Below are positions 45,989 to 54,950 of a DNA stretch of 64,000 bases, in pieces (the first letter of the stretch is position 1; each line of letters starts with the position of its first letter). Under the pieces are notes generated by a model. It saw nothing but the letters and a program-made list of their open reading frames with translations. It ran no database searches and was not told the DNA's origin. A program made the position numbers and the translations under genes. Source of the DNA: an uncultured Bacteroides sp. (GTDB lineage: Bacteria > Bacteroidota > Bacteroidia > Bacteroidales > Bacteroidaceae); the NCBI GenBank assembly GCA_947646015.1, contig CANSEY010000018.1, positions 1 through 64,000 on the forward strand, read 5' to 3'.

Positions 45989-46076
45989 TTCTAATAAACT
46001 CTCTTATCGTTTATAATAAACTATGGTCACGTTTATAATAAACTCCACTACTTTTTATTATAAACTCCGGACGCCA
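45989..46076. repeat. degenerate 22-bp tandem repeat array (four units), core TTATAATAAACT
   Basis: Four contiguous 22-bp units start at 45989, 46011, 46033 and 46055. Cores: TTCTAATAAACT, TTATAATAAACT, TTATAATAAACT, TTATTATAAACT; each is followed by 10 unrelated bases. It fills the gap between the stop of the symporter gene (46081) and the engB start (45957). Different core sequence but identical period to the arrays at 21353, 23941 and 44183. Confidence 0.85.
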
Positions 46077-46080
46077 GTTT

Positions 46081-47535
46081 TCAAGGCGTTTTCGCCGTTT
46101 TCTCTTTTCCGGACAGCAGCATGAGCCCCGCAAAGGTAAGGCTTCCGTTCAACATTAGCAATTCATAGCCAAATTTATATCCGGTTTCTTTGTTTATCCA
46201 CCAGTCCAGAGCGTAGCAGAGCACCGGAGAGGCGATGGCGATGAGCGGGACCAGCCGGTCTTTTGTCTGGCGCCGGGTGAACAGTCCGAAGGCGAACATG
46301 CCCAGCAAAGGCCCGTATGTGTAGGAGGCGATGATGTAGATCGCGTCAATCACGCTTTTGTTGTTCAGCATCTCCACCAGGCAGATAAAGAAAGCCAGCA
46401 GGATGGAGAGGGACAGGTGTACTTTCTTTCTTTTGCGACGGGCTGTTTCTTCCGTGTCTTTGTCCGTCTTCAGCAGGTCTATACATACGCTGGTGGTCAT
46501 GGCGGTCAGCGCGGAGTCTGAGTTGCTGAAAGCTGCGGCGATGATGCCGATGGTGAAAAGAACCAGTACCGACTGTCCCAGATATCCTTGTGTGGCAAAC
46601 ATGGGAAGGATATCGTCATTCATGGCCGGTAGTTCCAGTTGCATTTGTCCCGCTAATGCGATCAGCAGAATGCCCAGGCACAGGAACAGGAAATTCAGCG
46701 GGATGAATGAGAATCCGTAGCAGTACATATTCTTTTGGGCTTCGTGCAGATTGCGGCAGGAGAGGTTCTTCTGCATCATGTCCTGATCGAGTCCGGTCAT
46801 GACGATGACGATAAAGATGCCGCTGAAGAACTGTTTGAAGAAGTTCTGGCGGGACATCCAGTCGTCGAATACGAAGATGCGGCTGTGTTCGCTGTGGCGG
46901 ATGGTCTGTACGATGCCGTCAAAGCCTATATCCAGCTTCTGTATGGTGAAGTAGATGATGAATAGCAGGGCTGCGATCAGACAGAATGTTTGTAGCGTGT
47001 CCGTCCATACGATTGTCTTGATGCCGCTTTTGTGGGTATATATCCACACGAGGGCCACGGAGCCGACGGCAATCACCCAGAAAGGGATGTGCATATCCTG
47101 AAATACGTGCGTATGCAGGATCAGACAGACGAGATACAGTTTGGCTGCCGTTCCCAGCATACGGGAGAGCAGGAAGAAGAAAGAGCCGGTGCGGTAGGCA
47201 TTCACGCCGATGCGTGTACCGAGGTATCCGTAGATACTTGTCAGATTCAGCCTGTAGTAAAGAGGCAGCAATATGTGTGCTACGATCATATAGCCGAAGA
47301 AGAATCCGAATACGGTCTGCATATACGTCATGTCCATTCCGCGAACCATGCCCGGTACGGATACGAAAGTCACGCCGGAAATTGTAGCGCCAATCATGCC
47401 GAAGGAGACTATATACCAGGGTGATTTGTTTTCTCCTTTAAAGAACGCTGCATTTGATCCGCCTTTATGTCCGGTGATGTGGGCTATTAACAACAAGCCC
47501 GCAAAATAGCATATAATAATGACTAATATCATCAT
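46081..47535 (-). CDS. sodium:solute symporter family protein
   Basis: 484 residues with about 13 membrane helices, SSS/SLC5 family. Typical segments are the N-terminal GHKGGSNAAFFKGENKSPWY, helix 1 MIGATISGVTFVSVPG and the SNSDSALTAMTT stretch in helix 8, where the Na2-site serines lie. It imports an unidentified solute with Na+, consistent with the sodium gradient made by Na+-NQR. Divergent from recR; the start follows the promoter by 8 bp. Confidence 0.92.
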   Translation of the reverse strand: MMILVIIICYFAGLLLIAHITGHKGGSNAAFFKGENKSPWYIVSFGMIGATISGVTFVSVPGMVRGMDMTYMQTVFGFFFGYMIVAHILLPLYYRLNLTSIYGYLGTRIGVNAYRTGSFFFLLSRMLGTAAKLYLVCLILHTHVFQDMHIPFWVIAVGSVALVWIYTHKSGIKTIVWTDTLQTFCLIAALLFIIYFTIQKLDIGFDGIVQTIRHSEHSRIFVFDDWMSRQNFFKQFFSGIFIVIVMTGLDQDMMQKNLSCRNLHEAQKNMYCYGFSFIPLNFLFLCLGILLIALAGQMQLELPAMNDDILPMFATQGYLGQSVLVLFTIGIIAAAFSNSDSALTAMTTSVCIDLLKTDKDTEETARRKRKKVHLSLSILLAFFICLVEMLNNKSVIDAIYIIASYTYGPLLGMFAFGLFTRRQTKDRLVPLIAIASPVLCYALDWWINKETGYKFGYELLMLNGSLTFAGLMLLSGKEKTAKTP

Positions 47536-47543
47536 ATCGGCTG

Positions 47544-47551
47544 CAAAGGTA
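47544..47551 (-). promoter_or_regulatory. -7 element for the sodium symporter gene
   Basis: The minus strand reads TACCTTTG, 8 bp before the ATG at 47535; the mRNA is near-leaderless. Confidence 0.6.
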
Positions 47552-47559
47552 ATACTTTC

Positions 47560-47590
47560 TTTGTATTAAAAACAATAATCCGTATCTTTG
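47560..47590 (+). promoter_or_regulatory. complete promoter of recR
   Basis: TTTG (47560-47563), 19 bp, TATCTTTG (47583-47590). The leader to the ATG at 47624 is about 27 nt. Confidence 0.7.
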
Positions 47591-47623
47591 CGCCCGAAAC
47601 AGATAGAATTTCATTCGTAATCT

Positions 47624-48241
47624 ATGAACCAACAATATCCTTCCGTACTGCTTGAAAAGGCAGTAGGCGAATTTTCCAAACTTCCGGGCATCGGGCGCAA
47701 GACGGCAATGCGGCTTGTATTACATCTGCTCCGGCAGGACACGGCTACTGTGGAGGCATTCGGCAACTCCATCATTACGCTGAAACGTGAAGTAAAGTAC
47801 TGTAAAGTATGTCATAATATATCTGATACCGAGACTTGTCAGATTTGTGCCAATCCGCAGCGTGACGCCTCTACTGTCTGTGTGGTAGAGAATATCCGTG
47901 ACGTGATGGCGGTAGAAGCCACCCAGCAGTATCGGGGACTTTACCACGTACTGGGCGGAGTGATCTCGCCAATGGACGGGGTAGGACCGAGCGACCTGCA
48001 AATAGAAAGTCTCGTACAGCGGGTATCCGAAGGAGGAATCAAGGAAGTCATCCTCGCTTTGAGCACCACGATGGAAGGAGATACCACCAACTTCTACATC
48101 TACCGTAAACTGGAGAAGATGGGGGTCAAACTCAGCGTAATAGCACGGGGCATCTCCGTTGGTGATGAACTGGAGTATGCCGATGAGATCACTCTGGGAC
48201 GCAGTATTGTCAACCGGACTCTTTTTACCGGAACCGTATAA
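47624..48241 (+). CDS. recR: recombination mediator protein RecR
   Basis: 205 residues. Helix-hairpin-helix ([17 protein letters not shown]), four-cysteine zinc finger ([16 protein letters not shown]), Toprim domain ([12 protein letters not shown]) and the Walker-like C-terminal part are all in place. With RecF and RecO it loads RecA at gaps. It starts a run with a membrane protein and a GNAT acetyltransferase spaced 36 and 6 bp apart. Confidence 0.96.
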   Translation: MNQQYPSVLLEKAVGEFSKLPGIGRKTAMRLVLHLLRQDTATVEAFGNSIITLKREVKYCKVCHNISDTETCQICANPQRDASTVCVVENIRDVMAVEATQQYRGLYHVLGGVISPMDGVGPSDLQIESLVQRVSEGGIKEVILALSTTMEGDTTNFYIYRKLEKMGVKLSVIARGISVGDELEYADEITLGRSIVNRTLFTGTV

Positions 48242-48277
48242 TCTAACTTTATTATTTGAACGAATATCGTAACTAAC

Positions 48278-48727
48278 ATGGAAGAACAGATAAAACGCGC
48301 AGTGAGAAATTTGAATATCAGTTATGTTTTCTTTTGGGTGCTTCCCGCCTTTTTGCTTGGGGCAGGGGAGTTCGACCTTCTTCCTGTGGGAGCTTTGGTC
48401 GATAACCCACAGGCCACCTATTATATGGAGACGGCAGGTATCTTGCTGACCGCCTTGTGTGTGCCGCTTGCCTTGAAACTGTTCAGTCTGGTACTGAAAA
48501 AGAAGATAGACCTCCTGACGATTCCTCTTGCGTTGAAGCGTTATGTGCAGTGGAGCATGGTACGCCTCGGATTGCTCGAAGTGGCTATCGTCCTCAACGT
48601 ATTATGCTATTATCTGACTCTTAGCAACACCGGAAATCTCTGTATGCTGATCGGGCTGACCGCTTCCCTTTTTTGTCTGCCCAGCGAGAAAAGACTTCGT
48701 AACGAACTCCATATTAATAAAGAATAA
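48278..48727 (+). CDS. uncharacterised four-helix membrane protein
   Basis: 149 residues with four predicted membrane helices (about 15-35, 50-72, 88-108, 112-130) and a charged C terminus (SEKRLRNELHINKE). No signal peptide or catalytic motif. It lies between recR and a GNAT gene in a probable operon. I do not recognise a characterised family. Confidence 0.75.
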   Translation: MEEQIKRAVRNLNISYVFFWVLPAFLLGAGEFDLLPVGALVDNPQATYYMETAGILLTALCVPLALKLFSLVLKKKIDLLTIPLALKRYVQWSMVRLGLLEVAIVLNVLCYYLTLSNTGNLCMLIGLTASLFCLPSEKRLRNELHINKE

Positions 48728-48733
48728 GCCGGT

Positions 48734-49273
48734 ATGAAACAGTCTTTTTTAAGTAATGACCGCATCTATCTTCGTGCGGTAGAGCCGGAAGATATGGATG
48801 TGATGTATGAGATGGAGAATGACCCTTCCATGTGGGATATCAGTAATTTTACCGTTCCTTATTCCCGCTACGTGCTCCGGCAATATATAGAGGGTTCCCA
48901 GTGTGATGTGTTTGCCGACAAGCAGTTGCGCCTGATGATAATGAGTAAGTCCGATCATCGGATATTGGGGACGATTGATATCACGGATTTTGTTCCTCTC
49001 CACTCTCGTGGTGAGGTCGGCATAGCTGTTCATAAAGACTATCGCCGGCAAGGTTACGCATCGGACGCTTTGCAGTTGCTGTGCGAGTATGCTTTCGATT
49101 TCTTGTCGCTGACTCAACTTTATGCCCATGTGGCTACGGACAATGAAGTCTGTATGAAACTGTTTACTTCCTGCGGTTTCGTCCAATGCGGACTGTTGAA
49201 GGATTGGTTACAGGTCGGTGGATGTTACAAAGATGCTGCTATCTTCCAGTATCTGAATCCGAAGAGACATTAA
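48734..49273 (+). CDS. GNAT family N-acetyltransferase (RimJ/RimL-like)
   Basis: 179 residues. The acetyl-CoA pyrophosphate-binding loop appears as [15 protein letters not shown] near residues 98-112, followed by the [14 protein letters not shown] motif B of the RimJ/RimL/spermidine acetyltransferase group. The acceptor is unknown; polyamines and protein N termini are common for this group. It overlaps the convergent YqgE gene by 4 bp at the stops. Confidence 0.88.
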   Translation: MKQSFLSNDRIYLRAVEPEDMDVMYEMENDPSMWDISNFTVPYSRYVLRQYIEGSQCDVFADKQLRLMIMSKSDHRILGTIDITDFVPLHSRGEVGIAVHKDYRRQGYASDALQLLCEYAFDFLSLTQLYAHVATDNEVCMKLFTSCGFVQCGLLKDWLQVGGCYKDAAIFQYLNPKRH

Positions 49274-49860
49274 TTGAAAGTCGGCACTTGCGGAAAGCGT
49301 GACCAGGTTTCATACTTGCTGCCTAGTTTCTCCAAGGCTTGTTTCCACATATCCTTGGTGTCTCCGTTCATCAGATAGGCATTCTCTTCTTTGGAGACGA
49401 GCCATGTGTTCTCTTTGAGTTCGGTGCTCAGTTGTTCGCTTTCCCAGCCGGAGTATCCCAGGAAGAAGCGGATGTAGCGGTCTACTTTGTTTCCTTGCAG
49501 TATGTATTTCTTTATCTCATCAAAGTCACCGTTCAGATACAGTCCTTTGCTGATAGGTATGGCACCCGGAATGTCTGCCAGTGTATGAAGGTAGAACAGG
49601 GTATCTGTAGCGATAGGTCCGCCTTTGTATAAAGGTATATTTTCGATATACTTGAATTCTTTGATAATGTCGTTGACAAATATCGGCAGTTGTTTGTTGA
49701 TAATCAGCCCCATGCTGCCTTCTTCGGTATGGTCGATCAACAGAACTACAGATCTGCCGAATGTGGCATCACGAAGGAAAGGTTCGGAGATGAGAATCTT
49801 TCCTCGTGATGGCAATACATTATTCGATTGAATTTTAAATATGTCAGAGTCTATATTCAT
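49270..49860 (-). CDS. YqgE/AlgH family protein (UPF0301)
   Basis: 196 residues. The family signature runs [35 protein letters not shown] and later YSGWESEQL. The family has a known fold but no settled function. It is convergent with the GNAT gene; the 149-bp upstream region holds no clear promoter and no other gene. Confidence 0.9.
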   Translation of the reverse strand: MNIDSDIFKIQSNNVLPSRGKILISEPFLRDATFGRSVVLLIDHTEEGSMGLIINKQLPIFVNDIIKEFKYIENIPLYKGGPIATDTLFYLHTLADIPGAIPISKGLYLNGDFDEIKKYILQGNKVDRYIRFFLGYSGWESEQLSTELKENTWLVSKEENAYLMNGDTKDMWKQALEKLGSKYETWSRFPQVPTFN

Positions 49861-50009
49861 GCCATCAGATTGATATTCGTGCCACTAATATAAGAAAAGA
49901 AATAGAATAATAGCCATACTTTCCCATTTTTTTTGTTTTAAGAGCAGCTTTTATGAATATCCGCATCTGACATGAACATCAGTTCCGGCATAAATCCGGT
50001 ATTCGGCTG

Positions 50010-51326
50010 TCAGGCAATCGGGTGATGTTCGGCAAACAGTTTCATTCTTTCGTCGAGCTGTGCGTACTGGTGGTCTTTAATAAAAGAGGTACACGCGCGT
50101 AATCCTTCCTGGTGGCTTCCGGTGGTGACCAGTGAAATGGCGCTCACTCCATAGTACATCAGTTCTTTGGCAAGTTCGCCGCTTGTCATTCCCGGATAGC
50201 CGATGGTGAAGTAAAATCCGTCGGCAATCGGATCGCCCAAGTCATTGTCATATACCAGATAGAATCCGTGACGGAGGAAAATCTCTTTTAACTTCTGCGC
50301 TCTGTCACCATATACCTTCACTTCGCTGAGGAAGTTGTATTGACCTTCATTGGCAGCTTTCAGCATGGCAGCCATCGCATACTGTGCGGAGTGGCTTGTG
50401 CCGGAAGACAGTGCATAGAGTACGCGGTGGATGAAGACCGTGCCGAATGTTCCCCCGCCATAACGCTTCGTCAGTCCGGGATAGCTGCGGTGATACAACT
50501 TATCGGAAATGCAGCTCACGCCGATACGTTGTCCGGCATAGCTGAAGGCTTTGGAACCGGAAATCAGCAACACATAATTATCTGTGTAGTGAGCTACCGA
50601 AGGCTGGAACGGAGCTTGATAAGGAGTGCTCAGATCCTGACGGAAATCCATTGCAAAGTATGCCAGGTCTTCCAGTACGATTACGTCATATTGGGTGGCA
50701 AGTTCGCCGATGATGCGCAACTCTTCGTCTTTCAGGCAAATCCAGCTCGGGTTATTGGGGTTTGAGTAGATAATAGCCGATATATTTCCTTTTCTCAGAT
50801 AGCTTTCCAGCTTTTCTTTCAGCTTGTCACCGCGGTAGTCGTAGACATCAAATGTCTCATACTTTTGTCCCATCACTACCAACTGCTGTTTCTGTACGGG
50901 AAATCCCGGATCGATAAACAGGATCGTGTCTTTCTTTTCATCGCACTGGCTGCAAGTAAGGAACGAAGCGAATGTTCCCTGCATAGAGCCGGTAACGGGT
51001 ACGCATCCCTCCGGGCTTAAATCTACATTGATGAATGCTTTGATAAAGTCGGACGCTTCTTTTTTGAGTTCCGGCAATCCGTTGATATCGGGATACAGGC
51101 TGGCAATTCCGTTTTGCAGCGCTTCGATTTCCGCTTTTACTCCTACGGCAGAGGCCGGAAGTCCCGGAACACCCATTTCCATCTTGATAAATTCAACGCC
51201 TGATACTGCTTCCGCCTTTGAAGCTATCGCTTTCACTTCACGGATAGTAGCCTTCGAAAAGTCGACAATTTGAAACTCATTAATCGTTTCGTCAATCACA
51301 TTTCGTTCGATTGGTGTATTTTTCAT
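50010..51326 (-). CDS. PLP-dependent class I/II aminotransferase
   Basis: 438 residues, fold type I. Visible are the substrate/PLP segment YSNPNNPSWICL, the aspartate in VLEDLAYF and the Schiff-base lysine in LISGSKAFSYAGQRIG. The family is broad (aspartate/aromatic/LL-diaminopimelate aminotransferases), so the amino donor is not assigned. A TACATTTG promoter element at 51354-51361 (minus) precedes it. Confidence 0.9.
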   Translation of the reverse strand: MKNTPIERNVIDETINEFQIVDFSKATIREVKAIASKAEAVSGVEFIKMEMGVPGLPASAVGVKAEIEALQNGIASLYPDINGLPELKKEASDFIKAFINVDLSPEGCVPVTGSMQGTFASFLTCSQCDEKKDTILFIDPGFPVQKQQLVVMGQKYETFDVYDYRGDKLKEKLESYLRKGNISAIIYSNPNNPSWICLKDEELRIIGELATQYDVIVLEDLAYFAMDFRQDLSTPYQAPFQPSVAHYTDNYVLLISGSKAFSYAGQRIGVSCISDKLYHRSYPGLTKRYGGGTFGTVFIHRVLYALSSGTSHSAQYAMAAMLKAANEGQYNFLSEVKVYGDRAQKLKEIFLRHGFYLVYDNDLGDPIADGFYFTIGYPGMTSGELAKELMYYGVSAISLVTTGSHQEGLRACTSFIKDHQYAQLDERMKLFAEHHPIA

Positions 51327-51353
51327 TCTATTTTCTATTTATAGTAATGCTTG

Positions 51354-51361
51354 CAAATGTA
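51354..51361 (-). promoter_or_regulatory. -7 element for the aminotransferase gene
   Basis: The minus strand reads TACATTTG, 27 bp before the start codon at 51326. Confidence 0.55.
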
Positions 51362-51412
51362 CGTGATAATTCTTAATAAACACACTTTTTCAGAAAAAAG
51401 ATACTCTTGCTA

Positions 51413-51442
51413 TTGTAGGTTTCAAAAAAATGTCTACCTTTG
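51413..51442 (+). promoter_or_regulatory. promoter of tRNA-Asp
   Basis: TTG (51413-51415), 19 bp, TACCTTTG (51435-51442), 41 bp before the mature tRNA. The boxes are close to consensus. Confidence 0.65.
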
Positions 51443-51483
51443 CATCCGCAATCGGGAGAGATGCGAATTAAAAAGGAAATTTT

Positions 51484-51557
51484 GGTGCGTTAGTTCAGTT
51501 GGTTAGAATACATGCCTGTCACGCATGGGGTCACGGGTTCGAGTCCCGTACGCACCG
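51484..51557 (+). tRNA. tRNA-Asp (anticodon GTC)
   Basis: Acceptor stem GGTGCGT (51484-51490) pairs with ACGCACC (51550-51556), discriminator G. Anticodon stem CATGC/GCATG encloses the loop CTGTCAC, giving anticodon GTC at 51518-51520. The T arm carries GGTTCGAGTCC. CCA is not encoded. Its last 16 bases are part of the 17-bp attachment core of the adjacent integrated element, which keeps the tRNA intact. Confidence 0.95.
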
Positions 51558-51558
51558 C
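51542..51558 (+). other. attL core of the tRNA-Asp element
   Basis: The 17-bp sequence AGTCCCGTACGCACCGC covers the tRNA-Asp T-arm 3' side and acceptor stem. An exact copy is at 60710-60726. Confidence 0.85.
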
Positions 51559-51580
51559 AAGTTTACAAAGCAAAATTAGG

Positions 51581-51616
51581 AAAAGCTCTGATTCACAACA
51601 GAATCAGGGCTTTTTT
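51581..51616 (+). terminator. terminator behind tRNA-Asp, inside the element
   Basis: Stem AAAGCTCTGATTC (51582-51594) / GAATCAGGGCTTT (51601-51613) with one G-U pair, then TTT. Because it lies inside attL it is supplied by the element. A related terminator starting with the same AATTAGGAAAAGCTCTG lies after attR at 60743. Confidence 0.85.
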
Positions 51617-51796
51617 CGTTTTCGTGTGGAAGCAGAATATGGTGGTTTTGCGAAGTAAGTCAGGTGCAAATTCAGGGTCCTTTTTTAGGGACAATAAAAA
51701 AGCACTTGAAATGTATAATACTTCATTGATTATCATGTTTTTGCGTAGGATTTTCCTGTTCCTCATTTTCTAATTTTACAACGTAAATAAAGTGGT

Positions 51797-53032
51797 ATGA
51801 AACAGGAATCAATGAAAGTTCTGTTCTTTATCCGTAAGAGCAGACTAAAGAAAAACGGTGAGGCACCGATTTTTCTGCGGGTGACAATTAACGGACAATT
51901 GGATGAAGTACGGATTCAACGTTCTGTTCCGTTGAAGTTATGGGACAATGTGAAGGAACGCAGCAAAGGAAAAGACCGGAGTTCAACGGAGCTGAACAGC
52001 TATATCGAGGCATTGAAAGTAAGGCTGTACCAGATTCACAAGGAACTTCTCTGTCGGGAAGCCCTGATTACCCCAAAGAATCTTCTGATAAAGTTGTTCT
52101 CTAAAGAGGAACGGCATCTGGTTTTGCAGACCATGCGGAAATGTATTGATGACTGGACTTCCCTGATTGGTACGGAGTACCAGCCCTCCACCATTTCACG
52201 TTATAACAACTGTTATGAATCGTTGCAGACAGTCATCAAGGATTTCTACAGGAAAGAGGACATTACATTTCATGAACTGAATGGGGAATTCATCGACCGG
52301 TTTGAGATGCATCTGAGGACGGTACGCAAGCTTTCCCAGAATACCCTGACCAAGTATATGAGCTGTTTCCGCAAATTTCTCGGACTGGCTCGGGAAAACG
52401 GATGGCTGGAACTGGACCCGTTGACCGGAAAACGCAAGCGTCTGTTCCGGAAGGAAGAGACGTGTCCTACGTTCCTGACCCTGGAAGAACTGAAACGGAT
52501 TATGGAGAAGGACTTTTCCACGACACGTCTGAACACCGTGAAGGATTTTTTCCTGTTCTGTTGTCTGACCGGCCTGTCATACATTGATGTGAAGACCTTG
52601 TGTCCGGCACATCTTTACAAGGACAATGAGGGGAAACTGTGGATACATAAGGCCCGCGTGAAGATAACCACTCATAAGGAAAGCTGTACCTGCAATGTCC
52701 CGCTTCTGGAACCTGCTCTTGTCATTCTGGAGAAATACAAGGACTGGAATCCGGAGAATCCTGAAGGTCCCTGTTTCCCGATTCCGTCGAACCAGAAGAT
52801 GAACGAGTTCCTGAAAGAGATAGCCATTCTGTGCCGGGTAAACAAGCGGCTGACCGTCCATGTGGCCCGGCACACGTTCGCGACGACTGTTACCCTTGCC
52901 AATGATGTCGCCCTACAGAATGTGTCGAAGATGCTCGGCCATTCTTCAACCCGCATGACACAGCATTATGCCCGTGTGCTGGACAACAGTATCATGAAGG
53001 ACATGCAGGATGTCGCCCGGGTCTTCGGATAA
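51797..53032 (+). CDS. tyrosine recombinase 1 (integrase, motifs intact)
   Basis: 411 residues, Bacteroidetes-type site-specific integrase. N-terminal arm-binding domain (FFIRKSRLKKNGEAPIFLRV), core-binding SAM-like domain (about 110-210), catalytic domain with CLTGLSYIDV (Ser in place of the first Arg, as reported for IntDOT), the VARHTFA box giving H-x-x-R (HVAR), MLGHSS histidine and QHYARV tyrosine. It lies 239 bp from attL and points into the element, the usual place for the gene that drives integration. A terminator (53037-53078) follows. Confidence 0.9.
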   Translation: MKQESMKVLFFIRKSRLKKNGEAPIFLRVTINGQLDEVRIQRSVPLKLWDNVKERSKGKDRSSTELNSYIEALKVRLYQIHKELLCREALITPKNLLIKLFSKEERHLVLQTMRKCIDDWTSLIGTEYQPSTISRYNNCYESLQTVIKDFYRKEDITFHELNGEFIDRFEMHLRTVRKLSQNTLTKYMSCFRKFLGLARENGWLELDPLTGKRKRLFRKEETCPTFLTLEELKRIMEKDFSTTRLNTVKDFFLFCCLTGLSYIDVKTLCPAHLYKDNEGKLWIHKARVKITTHKESCTCNVPLLEPALVILEKYKDWNPENPEGPCFPIPSNQKMNEFLKEIAILCRVNKRLTVHVARHTFATTVTLANDVALQNVSKMLGHSSTRMTQHYARVLDNSIMKDMQDVARVFG

Positions 53033-53036
53033 TCAG

Positions 53037-53080
53037 AAAAGGCTATACTTCACAACGCACAGTGAGGTATAGCCTTTTAC
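53037..53080. terminator. bidirectional terminator between recombinase 1 and HTH 1
   Basis: AAAAGGCTATACTTCAC (53037-53053) pairs with 53062-53078 with a single G-U pair, A-tract before and T-tract after. A homologous hairpin with the same GGCTATAC core follows recombinase 2. Confidence 0.88.
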
Positions 53081-53129
53081 ATAATGAAGAGTTGTTTGCT
53101 TGTATGGATTGGCCTCGCTTTTGTCGGGA

Positions 53130-53408
53130 TTATCTCTTCTTCCCTTTTTCAATCAGTCTGATAACATCTTGTCTCCGATAATAGGTCTTCCGGTCAATCT
53201 GGGAGAAGGACAAGGTACCGTTGCTTCTCATGGCCTGCAGTGTTCTCTGCGATATGTTCAGTGCCATGCATACTTCCTGATTGTCCATCCAGTCATCCAG
53301 ACTTTTTGAGGTTTGCCTGCCTTTAAGGTTTTCCAGTTTTTCTTTCAGCAGTTGGATGGACATTACCATTTCTCTGAAAGTACCAGCTTCAATGTTTACG
53401 ATTTCCAT
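53130..53408 (-). CDS. excisionase-like helix-turn-helix protein 1
   Basis: 92 residues from the ATG at 53408 (MEIVNIEAG); upstream in-frame sequence to 53489 lacks a good start. A helical N-terminal half (REMVMSIQLLKEKLENL) is followed by a winged MerR/excisionase-type HTH (WMDNQEVCMALNISQRTLQAMRSNGTLSFSQIDRKTYYRRQDVIRLI). Such proteins accompany Bacteroides integrases as recombination directionality factors or regulators. It is convergent with recombinase 1 and divergent from recombinase 2, which shares its 260-bp upstream region. Confidence 0.8.
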   Translation of the reverse strand: MEIVNIEAGTFREMVMSIQLLKEKLENLKGRQTSKSLDDWMDNQEVCMALNISQRTLQAMRSNGTLSFSQIDRKTYYRRQDVIRLIEKGKKR

Positions 53409-53603
53409 AAAGTGTAGTTGTTTGGGTTGAAGCAAAGATAAATGGTATGGCCCGGCTGGCCAACGCGGTGTCATCAGATGGCAGCACAAGTCGTCAGATG
53501 TCTTAATGTTGGTTGTTGCTAAAATTGGTCATTCAGGAATATCCGATTTTGAATCTGGGAAGTACATCCGTGTTCAGGAAAGACATGTATTATACTTCGT
53601 AAT

Positions 53604-53653
53604 ATTGCGCAATTTTGCATAGTACTGTATTCCAACGTATTTACTAAGTTTGC
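53604..53653 (+). promoter_or_regulatory. promoter and possible operator of recombinase 2
   Basis: TAAGTTTG (53646-53653) matches the -7 box 15 bp before the ATG at 53669. A perfect 10-bp palindrome ATTGCGCAAT (53604-53613) lies 33 bp further up and could bind a regulator such as the divergent HTH protein. Confidence 0.45.
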
Positions 53654-53668
53654 ACCAAAACAGAACGT

Positions 53669-54865
53669 ATGAAAGGAAACACACTGAATGTAATGTTCTT
53701 CGTCTTGAAGAACAAGTTGTTAAAGAATGGTGAAGCACCTGTAGTCCTTCGGGTGACAATTAACGGACAGCGGGATGAAATCCGTATCCAGCGCTCTATA
53801 CCGGTGGAGTTATGGGACAATGCAAGGATGCGTAGTAAAGGAAAAGACCGAAGTTCGAGGGAACTGAACATGTACCTTGAGACACTGAAGAACAGAATAT
53901 ATGTCATCCACAGGAATTCCGTGTATGATGGGGAAAAACTGACTCCGAAGAAGATTCTGGATATTCTGTATACCAGGGAAGAACGACATCTGGTTCTGAA
54001 GGGTATGAAGGAATGTATAGACGGATGGGCGGCTTCTCCCGGGGATTTGCATCCTGCCACCCTGGCACGTTACAACAGGTGCCGCGAATTGATGGAGACA
54101 GTCATACGGGATGTCTATAATAAGGAGGATGTCGCATTCTCCAAACTGAACAGGAAGTTCATCACGGCATTTGAAAGGTATCTGAAGGAAACCTGCGGGC
54201 TGGCCCGGAATACAGTAGCCAAATATCTGGAGTGTTTCCGTAAGGTTCTCAAGGTGGCTCAGCAGAAGGGCTGGATGGAACATGGCAAGTTTTTGGAGGA
54301 ACTGGGACAGTTGTGCGTGAAGGAGGAGACTTCCCCTTCCTTCCTGAATTGGGATGAACTGAGAACAGTGATGGAAACGGATTTGCCGGCCGGACGTCTG
54401 GAACGGGTTAAGGATGTATTCGTCTTCTGTGCGCTCACCGGACTTTCCTATCAGGGGGTAAGCACTCTTTGTCCGTCGCATCTGTTAAGAGATGACGAAG
54501 GAGCGCTATGGATTTGCAGGACACGTGCTGAAGGAGCGGAGGTTGGAGACAGTTGTACAAGCCGTGTTCCTCTTCTTGAATCGGCAATGGTCCTGCTAGA
54601 AAAATACAGAGGCTGGAATCCGATGAATCCGGAAGGTCCGTGTTTTCCTGTCCCGTCAGTCCAGAAAATGAATGAATACCTGAAAGAGGTGGCAGTGCGG
54701 TGTCGGATTTCCAAGCGTCTGACTACCCAGATGGCCCGCAATACATTTGCTGCGACAGTCACCCTGGCCAACCGGATTCCCAAAGAACACGTCAGGGAAA
54801 TGCTTGGCTATTCTTCCGACTATATGTTGCGCCATTATATGCAGGCTCAGAAAAGGAATTCCTGA
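53669..54865 (+). CDS. tyrosine recombinase 2 with degenerate active site
   Basis: 398 residues, clear paralogue of recombinase 1 along its whole length (for example NGEAP..LRVTINGQ.DE.RIQRS; NPEGPCFP.PS.QKMNE.LKE). Catalytic positions have changed: the H-x-x-R box reads QMARNTFA (His to Gln, second His to Asn), MLGHSS is MLGYSS (His to Tyr), and the beta-hairpin Lys region reads CRTRAEGAE. The Arg of the box and a candidate Tyr (RHYMQ) remain. It may be a DNA-binding paralogue or a decaying gene. The frame is intact with its own promoter. Confidence 0.85.
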   Translation: MKGNTLNVMFFVLKNKLLKNGEAPVVLRVTINGQRDEIRIQRSIPVELWDNARMRSKGKDRSSRELNMYLETLKNRIYVIHRNSVYDGEKLTPKKILDILYTREERHLVLKGMKECIDGWAASPGDLHPATLARYNRCRELMETVIRDVYNKEDVAFSKLNRKFITAFERYLKETCGLARNTVAKYLECFRKVLKVAQQKGWMEHGKFLEELGQLCVKEETSPSFLNWDELRTVMETDLPAGRLERVKDVFVFCALTGLSYQGVSTLCPSHLLRDDEGALWICRTRAEGAEVGDSCTSRVPLLESAMVLLEKYRGWNPMNPEGPCFPVPSVQKMNEYLKEVAVRCRISKRLTTQMARNTFAATVTLANRIPKEHVREMLGYSSDYMLRHYMQAQKRNS

Positions 54866-54905
54866 AAGGTATGAAGTGGACACATACAATACCCTGATAA
54901 AAAGT

Positions 54906-54945
54906 GAAAGGCTATACTCCAACAGATGTGGTGGTATAGCCTTTC
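54906..54945. terminator. bidirectional terminator between recombinase 2 and HTH 2
   Basis: GAAAGGCTATAC (54906-54917) pairs with GTATAGCCTTTC (54934-54945). The core is shared with the terminator at 53037, marking the two recombinase/HTH units as duplicates. Confidence 0.75.
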
Positions 54946-54950
54946 CAATG

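Noticed and set aside
21353..46076. CRISPR arrays
   Set aside because: Units are contiguous 22-mers with a degenerate core of 11-12 bp; there are no 25-40-bp identical repeats, no regular unique spacers and no cas genes.
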